This document shows, in pieces, positions 40,496 through 47,907 of a stretch of DNA of 64,000 bases; the first letter of the stretch is position 1; every line of letters begins with the position of its first letter. The stretch is from assembly GCF_005845215.1 (NCBI RefSeq), contig NZ_SPHO01000011.1, forward strand, positions 157,075 to 221,074. Reading direction: 5' to 3'. The notes under the pieces are model-generated. The model saw nothing but the letters and a program-made list of their open reading frames with translations, did not search any database and was not told where the DNA came from. The position numbers and the translations under genes were made by a program. This stretch comes from Clostridium sp. 1001271st1 H5 (GTDB lineage: Bacteria > Bacillota > Clostridia > Lachnospirales > Lachnospiraceae).

Positions 40496-42192
40496 CCGTC
40501 TGATTCCTCTCTTTTCACCGGCAGGGTTACCACCAGGGTGGTGCCGTGTCCCTCCGCGCTTCTGATTTCCACCCCGTAGGGCCTTCCGTACAGGATATCG
40601 ATTCTTCTGTGAATGTTATACAGCCCCGAATGTCTTCTGGGATTTTCCTTCTGTTCCAGCAGGGCTGTCAGCTCGCTTAAGGTTCCCTGGGGGATTCCCA
40701 CCCCGTCGTCCCGGCATATCATAATGAGTTTTCCCTCATGGATATAGGCTTTCAGCTCCACGGTCAGGTTGAGCTGCTTTCCAAACCCGTATTTCACCGC
40801 GTTCTCAATCATGGGCTGAAGCACCAGCTTGGGAATCCGCAGGTCCATGGCCTCCGGCTCCACGTCAATCCGGCAGAGAAACCGTTCCCCGAACCTGCGC
40901 TTCAGTATGGTCAGATAGGATTCCAGGTGCTCCAGGTCCTCCTTCAGCGTCACCTCCGCCTTACTGCCGTCCAGGCTGTAGCGCAGCAGGTTTGAAAGGC
41001 TGAACACCATCCTTTCTGCCGTCCCAGGCTCCAGCTTGCACATATACCGGATGTTCTCCAGGGTATTGTACAGGAAATGGGGATTGAACTGGGATTCCAG
41101 CTGTTTGTTCTGGGCCATGGACACCAGCTCCGCCATCTTCCGGTTGTTCTCCATCTGGATTCTCAGGCTCTGTATCGTCTCGTTATAGGCATCGGCAATG
41201 ATTTTGAATTCATTGCTGCTCTGTATGCGTATGACCCCTTCCAGGTTGCCGTCCCTGGCATTTTCCATCACATCCAGGATTTTATAGAAGTCCTCTGTCT
41301 TTTTCTCCGTCACCTTCCTGGAGTTGAGAAGCATCCACAGTGTCATGAGCACCAGGGCCGTAATGACCAGGCCGCTGCCTAACCCCAGGGAAATGACAAT
41401 GTTCTGGATATCGGAGATGGAATACACGGTAAACCCGCCCCTGGGGACCTGCTGCCGGGAGACCAGGTACATCTGTTTCTCATGGCTCAGATACCTGCCT
41501 GTCTCCCGCAGGACCTTCATAACCTGGTTGCTGCTGTTTAAGAAGCTGTAATTGCTGCTGACATAGGCCCAGCCAAAGGGGTCGGCTATAATGGTCTGGA
41601 TATCCGGCTTGTCCACAAGAGCCTTAAACTGGCTGCTGGGGATGGAGCACAGGATATACCCCAGCTTTTTATCCCCGTCCGTCACGCTCCGCCCTATGGC
41701 AATGGCGCTGCCGCCGCTTTTCCATCCCTCCGCCAGCCTGAGGGCCGTCTTATCCGGCTCCCGGTCCATATCGTCAAATATGCCCCAGGACACGTCCTCC
41801 GGCACATCCAGAAACTGCGGGAGGCTGCTGCGGCTGGATAAAAGGATGTTCCTGCTGCTGTCCAGGACAAACAAATCCCCCTCCAGGCCCAGGCTGTTGG
41901 TGATGCCGTAAAATATCCCAAACATCTCAGCCTTTCCGTCCTGGTCTTTGATTCTGTCAAAGCAGCCTGGCTGGGAAGCCATCTCCTCCACTCCCTCCTC
42001 ATACCGCGCCAGCACATTGTCCAGAAGGCCGGCCACATACCGGTTGTGCTCAATGTTGCTGCTCTTTTTCCCGTGGAGCAGAACTGCCATGAAGAGCAGG
42101 CCGCACACCAGGGTAAATATGACCGCCGGGACAATGGCGTAGGCAATAAACATGCGTTCCAGTTCATGGCGGAAATACCGTTCCTTTTTCAC
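40480..42192 (-). CDS. YesM/HptS-type sensor histidine kinase, cluster B
   Basis: This 570-residue kinase has two membrane segments (about residues 14-36 and 270-292) around a sensor of about 230 residues, a HAMP-like linker, the phospho-acceptor in ESQFNPHFLYNTLENIRYM and an HATPase (MIENAVKYGFG, DDGVGIP). The gene starts inside the last four bases of a binding-protein gene and overlaps the response-regulator gene by 16 bases, so three products are translationally coupled. This resembles HptA-HptS-HptR, in which a binding protein presents the ligand to the kinase. Confidence 0.92.
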   Translation of the reverse strand: MKKERYFRHELERMFIAYAIVPAVIFTLVCGLLFMAVLLHGKKSSNIEHNRYVAGLLDNVLARYEEGVEEMASQPGCFDRIKDQDGKAEMFGIFYGITNSLGLEGDLFVLDSSRNILLSSRSSLPQFLDVPEDVSWGIFDDMDREPDKTALRLAEGWKSGGSAIAIGRSVTDGDKKLGYILCSIPSSQFKALVDKPDIQTIIADPFGWAYVSSNYSFLNSSNQVMKVLRETGRYLSHEKQMYLVSRQQVPRGGFTVYSISDIQNIVISLGLGSGLVITALVLMTLWMLLNSRKVTEKKTEDFYKILDVMENARDGNLEGVIRIQSSNEFKIIADAYNETIQSLRIQMENNRKMAELVSMAQNKQLESQFNPHFLYNTLENIRYMCKLEPGTAERMVFSLSNLLRYSLDGSKAEVTLKEDLEHLESYLTILKRRFGERFLCRIDVEPEAMDLRIPKLVLQPMIENAVKYGFGKQLNLTVELKAYIHEGKLIMICRDDGVGIPQGTLSELTALLEQKENPRRHSGLYNIHRRIDILYGRPYGVEIRSAEGHGTTLVVTLPVKREESDGCCVC

Positions 42193-43346
42193 CGGGCATC
42201 CACCTCCCCGGTTTTCTCAGGCATTCCGGCCGGCTCCCCGTGCCCACTGACCAGTCCCCCAGGAACACCGGCCGGCTCCCCGGACGCACCGGCCTCCTCC
42301 TCCAGCACACCGGCATAAACAGCGGCAAAATGCTCCAGCCACCTCCCCTTTCTGGAATTCACCTCATCCTCCCGGCTGTATATAATATGGATGTCCTCCT
42401 TATCCGGCAGATAGACAGGCTCCTCCACATCCTTTCTCACGGAACGGCGGTCCAGCCTCATGGAAATGACGGTCTGGGCATCCCTGCCCGTGACAAAGTC
42501 CACAAAATCCCTGGCCTCCTCCACATGGCGGCTGCCCTTTACAATGCAGACGCTGTCCGGTGTGGAAATGACGCCCTCCTTCATGTATACCAGCTTCACC
42601 GGTCCTTTGTCCGCCACATAGTGGGCGGCAGCCTCCTCAAACGTAAGCCCCACGGCATATTTTCCCTGGGCCACCCCCTGATACACCTCCCCTGAACCTC
42701 CTAACAGAATGCCGTCCAGGTTCCGGCAGAAGTCCTCCACATAATCCCAGCCCTGTTCCGGCTCTCCGTCACCCATGGCGTAGAGCATATTGATAAGATG
42801 CTCATAGGCAGAGGAGGAGGTGGCCGGGTCGCACATGGCGATTCTGCCCTTCAGCTCCGGCTTTAACAAATCCTCATAGCCCTCCACCTCCACATCCCCA
42901 ATCAGGTTGGTATTCACCATGATTACGCTGGGAATATCCGTGAATCGGCTCATATTGCCTTCCCTGTTCTTAAACTCATCCCGCACCATGTCCTCGTTGC
43001 AGCTTATGTAGGGCTCAAACAGCTCCTTTTTGGGTATGGTGGTGGACAGGGAACCGCCCCAGAATATGTCGCAGGGAGGACCGTTTCCCTCCTCCGCCAT
43101 CTTTAGAAGCTCCCCTGTGCCGCCGGTCTGGACATAGACCCGTATTCCGGTCCGTCCCTCAAACTCCGACACAATAGGGTTAATAAACTCAAGCGGATGA
43201 GGGCAGTAAATTACCAGCTCCTCATCCGCTGCATGGTCCGCAACCGCAGAAGTCCCGCTGCCTGCACATCCGGCCAGGCAGAGGGACATCCCTGTCACTG
43301 CAATATATATCTTCCAACTCTTTTTCATACGCATCCGATTCCCCAT
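42189..43346 (-). CDS. Sensor-type substrate-binding lipoprotein coupled to kinase (HptA-like)
   Basis: A protein of about 385 residues with a lipoprotein signal (SLCLAGCAGS) and the family 1 binding fold (LVIYCPHPLEFINPIVSEFEGRTGIRVYVQTGGTGELLKM, IFWGGSLSTT, GYEDLLKPELKGRIAMCDPATSSSAY, AVGLTFEEAAAHYV). It is separate from the transporter's own binding protein at 46566 and its stop overlaps the kinase start by four bases, so it is more likely a sensory subunit than a transport one. The C-terminal tail is Gly/Pro/Glu-rich. The start is uncertain among 43346, 43334 and 43328. Confidence 0.85.
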   Translation of the reverse strand: MGNRMRMKKSWKIYIAVTGMSLCLAGCAGSGTSAVADHAADEELVIYCPHPLEFINPIVSEFEGRTGIRVYVQTGGTGELLKMAEEGNGPPCDIFWGGSLSTTIPKKELFEPYISCNEDMVRDEFKNREGNMSRFTDIPSVIMVNTNLIGDVEVEGYEDLLKPELKGRIAMCDPATSSSAYEHLINMLYAMGDGEPEQGWDYVEDFCRNLDGILLGGSGEVYQGVAQGKYAVGLTFEEAAAHYVADKGPVKLVYMKEGVISTPDSVCIVKGSRHVEEARDFVDFVTGRDAQTVISMRLDRRSVRKDVEEPVYLPDKEDIHIIYSREDEVNSRKGRWLEHFAAVYAGVLEEEAGASGEPAGVPGGLVSGHGEPAGMPEKTGEVDAR

Positions 43347-43475
43347 ACTGTCTGCCGTGTGCTCCGGCCATGCTGTCCCTCCCGGGATGCACACGGTCCG
43401 GCCGGCGCCTTCCCTGCCGCTGGACGGAACCAGGCCGGCGCAGGTATCATGTTTTACACATTATACCAAAACCGC

Positions 43476-44552
43476 CTACAGAATGTAAACCCCCTTGGGG
43501 TCGAAATCCAGGTATGCCTTCTCCCCCACCTCATATATCCTGCGGTTCACCGGATTGTAATCCGTAATCTGGATTTCCATGTTCCCCACCATGACCTGAT
43601 AGTACTGATAGGACCCCATGAAGGTGGACAGGGTGACAGTGCCTTCCAAAAGCCCCTGCTCCGCCAGGGTGGCTCCCTCAGGCCGGATGACCAGCACGGC
43701 ATCGTCCCCGGGTCCTGCCTTGGCAAAGTTGTTGACCGTAAGCTCCTGTCCCACCACATCAATGACCGCTTTTTCACCGCTGGCGGACCTGACCCTGGCA
43801 TCCAGGAAGTTAGCCTCCCCGATAAAGTCAGCCACGAACCTGGAATTGGGATGATAGTAAATCTCCCTGGGCGTTCCAATCTGCTCCACCTTACCCTTGC
43901 TCATGATAATGATTTTATCGGAAATACTCATGGCCTCGGACTGGTCATGGGTTACATAGATGGCTGTAATTCCGACCTTCTGCTGGATTTTACGGATTTC
44001 CGTCCTCATAGTAACCCTCAGCTTGGCGTCCAGATTACTTAAAGGTTCATCAAACAGCAGTACGCTGGGTTCAATGACCAGGGCCCTGGCCAGGGCCACA
44101 CGCTGCTGCTGGCCGCCGGAGAGCTGGTTGGTCATACGGGACTCCATGCCCTCCATCTCCACCAGCTTCAGGATGTTCATAACCCGCTCATGAATCTCCT
44201 CCTTGGGGAGCTTGCGTATCTTCAGGCCGTAGGCCACATTGTCAAAGACATTGTAGTGGGGCAGAAGGGCATAGCTCTGGAATACCATGGCCGTGTCCCT
44301 CTTATTAGGGGTCAGGGCGTTGATAGCCTCATCCCCCAGATAGATATCCCCCTCGTCCGGGCTCTCAAAGCCTGCAATCATGCGCAGGGTGGTTGTCTTG
44401 CCGCATCCCGAAGGCCCTAAGAGGGTCACAAAGCTGCCCGGTTCAATATCCAGGGTGGTATCCTGCACTGCATAAAACTCCTTGCCTGTCTTTGGGTCCG
44501 TATATATTTTAGAAATGTGTTCCAGACGAACACCTTTTTTCTGTTTCTCCAT
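43476..44552 (-). CDS. ABC importer ATPase (FbpC/PotA-like), cluster B
   Basis: This protein of about 358 residues has Walker A GPSGCGKTT, MVFQSYALLPHY, LSGGQQQR, LLFDEPLSNLDAKLR and YVTHDQSEAM, plus a C-terminal TOBE domain. The start at 44552 follows GGAGGATAG; an upstream in-frame start at 44579 lies in a hairpin repeat. It is downstream of the permease gene, the reverse order of cluster A. A dispersed hairpin repeat fills the gap to the permease. Confidence 0.93.
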   Translation of the reverse strand: MEKQKKGVRLEHISKIYTDPKTGKEFYAVQDTTLDIEPGSFVTLLGPSGCGKTTTLRMIAGFESPDEGDIYLGDEAINALTPNKRDTAMVFQSYALLPHYNVFDNVAYGLKIRKLPKEEIHERVMNILKLVEMEGMESRMTNQLSGGQQQRVALARALVIEPSVLLFDEPLSNLDAKLRVTMRTEIRKIQQKVGITAIYVTHDQSEAMSISDKIIIMSKGKVEQIGTPREIYYHPNSRFVADFIGEANFLDARVRSASGEKAVIDVVGQELTVNNFAKAGPGDDAVLVIRPEGATLAEQGLLEGTVTLSTFMGSYQYYQVMVGNMEIQITDYNPVNRRIYEVGEKAYLDFDPKGVYIL

Positions 44553-44570
44553 ATCAACTATCCTCCTCGC

Positions 44571-44625
44571 TATGAGCACTTAGCGTCTGTCTTTTAGACG
44601 CTTACGTGCGATGCATGCCGCTGGC
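44571..44625 (-). repeat. Dispersed hairpin repeat, copy 2
   Basis: On the minus strand it reads GCCAGCGGCATGCATCGCAC ... TAAGTGCTCATA, matching copy 1 at 27962-28015. The inner stem is AGCGTCT/AGACGCT around AAAAGAC, versus AGTGACC/GGTCACT around AAAGGAC in copy 1, so both strands of the stem changed together. It ends at the ribosome-binding site of the ATPase gene. Confidence 0.75.
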
Positions 44626-44680
44626 GCTTGGCGGGCGTCCTTTGACCGCTTAGCGCAGCGGCCCGCTATGAGCACTTAGC
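44624..44680 (-). repeat. Partial hairpin repeat next to copy 2
   Basis: A related hairpin (GCGCTAAGCGG and CCGCCAAGCGC on the minus strand, with AAAGGAC in the loop) and a second CTAAGTGCTCATAGCG word follow directly upstream of copy 2. The word overlaps the permease stop codon. Together they look like a tandem of two related units. Confidence 0.6.
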
Positions 44681-46385
44681 TCTCCTGCCTTATCTTCCTG
44701 CTGACCCCAAAGAACTTCATCAGGGTATTCATGATGAGAACTGCGCCGTATGTTATGACAATCAGCACGGTTGCATAGGCGCATGCAACGCCGTAATTTC
44801 CCTTTTCCGCCTGCTCATTAATCTGGCAGGTGATGAGCAGGAAGTCCGGAGTCACCAGAAGAATGATGGCTGAAATTGCCGTGATGCTCCGCACAAAGGC
44901 TGTTACCAGTCCGCTGAAAAAGGAATCCTTAATCAGGGGAAGGGTCACGGTCATGAACACCTTGGCAGAACCTGCTCCCATGTCATAGGCCGATTCCTCG
45001 ATGGACTTGTCAATCTGGCGCAGGGCTGAGATGCCGCTTCTGGTGCCGGTGGGAAGGCTTCGCACAATGAATACGATAATCAGGATAAGGCCGGTGCCGT
45101 AAAGTCCGCTCATGATACCGGTCCTGAACAGGCCGTTGGCATAGCCCCTGATATATCCGATGCCCAGCACGGTTCCGGGTACCGCCATGGCAAGCATGGA
45201 TACAAATTCAATGAAGCCTTTGGCCTTAAACCGTTTCTTTACCACCAGATAGGAGATAACCATGGACAGGAAGGCTGTCAGCGGGGCCGCAATCAGGGAC
45301 AGGACAAAGGAGTCCTTAAATGCCTTAAGTCCGCTGGTCTTGAACATGTACTGGAACCATTTAAGGCTCAGGCTGTAATCTCTGCCCCAGAGGGTGAACA
45401 GAGCGCCAAAGGGCACCATGATGTACATCAGCATAACAAAAGCCGACACAGCGCCGCAGAAAATGGTCAGAGGAACCGTAACGCTCTTATCCTCTATGAG
45501 CATTCTCATGCGGGAGGCCTTTCCCGTAAGGGTGGCCGCTGTCTTTTTTTCCAGATAATACTTCTGAATCAGGAACAGCACCACGGTCAGGGACAGGAGC
45601 ACCACGGACATGGCTGCCGCGCCGGTGGAGTCATAGGCCCCTGTTACCTGCAGGTAGATGGTGGTGGCCAGTGTGTCGTAGGAGCCGCCAATCAGCATGG
45701 GGTTGGCGAAATCCGCCACGGACTCAATGAAGGTTACCAGGAATGCATTGCCCAGTCCGGGAAGAAGAAGGGGAAATGTGACGCTGGTGAACACCTTCCA
45801 CCGGGTGGCTCCCATATCCCTTGTGGCCTCCTCCAGGGAGGGGTCGATATTTTTCAAAAGCCCCTTCAGCATCAGATAGCATACGGGGAAAAAGGTCAGT
45901 GTCTGTACAATGGCGATTCCCTTCAGTCCATACACATTGGAATCATAGATTCCCAAAAGGGAGCGGGTGATGATGCCGCTTCGTCCGAACAGCATAATCA
46001 TGGACAGTGACAGTACAAAAGGAGGAGATACCACGGGAAGCATGGAAACCATGGCAAACAGCTTCTCCAGCACCTTTGTCTTAAGCTTTACATACACTTC
46101 AACATAGGCGAACAGCAGACCGATGGCAGTGGACGCGATTCCTGTAATCATGCCTAACACCAGGGTGTTCTTGAAAGCCTTCTGGAACCGCTCCAGGCTC
46201 AGCACCCTTGTGAATACCTCCAGGGTAATCTTACCTTCCGAATAAAAGCTGTCTACCAGCAGCATCAGAAGGGGGTACAGGATGAACAATGCCAGGAATA
46301 CCAGCAGCACCACAATCATACTCACCAGTACGGGGTCTGAAAAAAATTTCTTGCGCTCCAGCTCAGCGCTCTGTTTTCTGGCCAC
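44676..46385 (-). CDS. ABC importer permease with two fused domains (FbpB-like), cluster B
   Basis: This 569-residue membrane protein has about 12 segments in two halves with EAA loops LEEATRDMGATRWKVFTSVTFP and EESAYDMGAGSAKVFMTVTLP. The architecture is that of FbpB/AfuB. It follows the binding-protein gene after 180 bases containing a stable hairpin (46469-46504) and precedes the ATPase gene. It is only moderately similar to the permease of cluster A, so the two importers probably have different substrates. Confidence 0.92.
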   Translation of the reverse strand: MARKQSAELERKKFFSDPVLVSMIVVLLVFLALFILYPLLMLLVDSFYSEGKITLEVFTRVLSLERFQKAFKNTLVLGMITGIASTAIGLLFAYVEVYVKLKTKVLEKLFAMVSMLPVVSPPFVLSLSMIMLFGRSGIITRSLLGIYDSNVYGLKGIAIVQTLTFFPVCYLMLKGLLKNIDPSLEEATRDMGATRWKVFTSVTFPLLLPGLGNAFLVTFIESVADFANPMLIGGSYDTLATTIYLQVTGAYDSTGAAAMSVVLLSLTVVLFLIQKYYLEKKTAATLTGKASRMRMLIEDKSVTVPLTIFCGAVSAFVMLMYIMVPFGALFTLWGRDYSLSLKWFQYMFKTSGLKAFKDSFVLSLIAAPLTAFLSMVISYLVVKKRFKAKGFIEFVSMLAMAVPGTVLGIGYIRGYANGLFRTGIMSGLYGTGLILIIVFIVRSLPTGTRSGISALRQIDKSIEESAYDMGAGSAKVFMTVTLPLIKDSFFSGLVTAFVRSITAISAIILLVTPDFLLITCQINEQAEKGNYGVACAYATVLIVITYGAVLIMNTLMKFFGVSRKIRQES

Positions 46386-46468
46386 AATGAGGCCCCCTTT
46401 CCCGAGGAATTTTTTCCTCTTGATATCTTACGGTCCCTTCCGCAAAGCCAGGACCATAATGTAACAAA

Positions 46469-46504
46469 TGCTGCGTAATGAATGATGTCAACCATTACGC
46501 AGCA
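46469..46504 (-). terminator. Stable hairpin between binding-protein and permease genes
   Basis: TGCTGCGTAATG and CATTACGCAGCA form a perfect 12-base stem with a 12-base loop. On the minus strand it is followed by TTTGTTAC, a weak T-tract. It probably attenuates transcription or protects the 3' end of the binding-protein mRNA, as at 29806-29895 in cluster A. Confidence 0.65.
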
Positions 46505-46565
46505 CCCGTTTGCAAGCTTACACTACATTACATTTCCAAGTGCCGGACACCGGCTGGGGCCCCGC

Positions 46566-47768
46566 CTATTCTGTTAAGAAACGGCTGGAATCCGCGCTGT
46601 CGGAGGAGCTTCCAAGAGCTGCGAAGAAGTCCTCTACATACTTGGCACTGTTTTCCTTTGCATCTTCAAAATCATAGTCAATGGTATTGTTCATATCCAG
46701 ACCAAACTTGGTGGCTTCCTCAGGCTGGGTGGCATTGCTTAATACCAGGAACTGGTAGGAGCCGTTTTCTTTGGCGTGGTCCACACAGTCAGGAGACAGG
46801 GCATATTCAATCCACAGCTTGGCTGCGTTTGGATGTGTGCATCCGTTGAAGATGGCGGTAGCGCCTACCTCAAAGGAGGTTCCGTCCTCAGGTACAATTA
46901 ACTGGATGTTGTCGTAGCCCTGAAGAATCTGGTAAATGCCGTCATGAAGGAATCCGATACCGATTACGCACTCGCCCGGGCCTACCATCTTGGATGGGCC
47001 GGAACCGGACTTGGTGTACTGGGAAATATTCTTGTCCAGGGCCTTGAAATACTCCATGGCCTGGTCATGGCCCTTCATCTGAACCATGGTGTTGATGAGC
47101 AGCTTTGCTGTGCCGGCCGTGTTGGGGTTGGACAGCATAATGAGTCCCTTGTACTCTTCCTTGGTCAGGTCGTCCCATGTCTTGGGAGCTTCCAGACCCA
47201 GGCGGTCTAACTCTTCGGTATTGACCATGAAGCCCAGGATGCCCTTATAGATGCCGTACCAGCAGTTGGTTGGGTCCTTGTACTGGTCGCCAATCAGGTT
47301 CTTGGCATTGATTGCCTCATACTCCATCAGAAGGCCGTCAGCCACTGCCTCGTTATAGGGGTCTGTGGTTCCGCCGAACCATACGTCAGCAGATGGTTTG
47401 CCTGCTTCCTCGGATATCTTGGTATAAACCTCTGATGTGGAAAGTCTCTGGTATTTTGTCTTGATTCCGTACAGCTTCTCGAAATTCTGGCAGGCAGCCG
47501 ACAGATATTCCTCCTCACAGGAGCCGTATACAGTCAGTTCGCCTTCCGCCTTGGCTGCTTCGATGAGGGCATCCATGTCCCCGCCTGCTGCCTCAGCTGC
47601 CGTGGTTTCCGCTGCCTCATCCTTACTCTCTTCCTTTGCAGCCTCCGTAGCGGCTGCCGTGGTGGTCTCAGGTGCAGCCGTGGTATCTGCTGCCTTGTTG
47701 CCGCCTCCGCAGGCAGTAAGGCTTAAAGCCATGGAGCATGCCAACAAAAGTGCCAGTTTTTTCTTCAT
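46566..47768 (-). CDS. ABC importer substrate-binding lipoprotein (family 1), cluster B
   Basis: This 400-residue protein has a lipoprotein signal (LSLTACGGG, Cys at about residue 20), a long Ala/Thr/Glu linker, and the family 1 fold (ELTVYGSCEEEYLSAACQNFEKLYGIKTKYQR, VWFGGTTDPYN, TWDDLTKEEYKGLIMLSNPNTAGTAK, ECVIGIGFLHDGIYQI). The segment TGTTDP-like and PNTAGTA resemble binding proteins of phosphonate or sugar-phosphate importers of the AfuA type. It is the first gene of the operon. Its ribosome-binding site is part of an inverted repeat that could hide it. Confidence 0.9.
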   Translation of the reverse strand: MKKKLALLLACSMALSLTACGGGNKAADTTAAPETTTAAATEAAKEESKDEAAETTAAEAAGGDMDALIEAAKAEGELTVYGSCEEEYLSAACQNFEKLYGIKTKYQRLSTSEVYTKISEEAGKPSADVWFGGTTDPYNEAVADGLLMEYEAINAKNLIGDQYKDPTNCWYGIYKGILGFMVNTEELDRLGLEAPKTWDDLTKEEYKGLIMLSNPNTAGTAKLLINTMVQMKGHDQAMEYFKALDKNISQYTKSGSGPSKMVGPGECVIGIGFLHDGIYQILQGYDNIQLIVPEDGTSFEVGATAIFNGCTHPNAAKLWIEYALSPDCVDHAKENGSYQFLVLSNATQPEEATKFGLDMNNTIDYDFEDAKENSAKYVEDFFAALGSSSDSADSSRFLTE

Positions 47769-47774
47769 AATAAT

Positions 47775-47825
47775 ACCCTCCTTCTCATTTCTGATGGTTT
47801 CATCATAGCAGAAAAGAAGGAGGGT
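47775..47825 (-). promoter_or_regulatory. Inverted repeat covering the ribosome-binding site of the cluster B binding protein
   Basis: On the minus strand ACCCTCCTTC (47825-47816) is perfectly complementary to GAAGGAGGGT (47784-47775), which is the ribosome-binding site seven bases before ATG 47768. A further TTTCTG/CAGAAA pair extends the stem. If transcription starts upstream, the site would be hidden. A TATGAT in the loop could instead be the -10 of a promoter, leaving only the 3' arm in the mRNA. Confidence 0.6.
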
Positions 47826-47907
47826 AAAAACCGCTTTTTAAGTAATTTTGTCGTGATTTCTGAACCTGGTTTCTATTTTTTTATCTAATATCCACAACAG
47901 CATCCAA

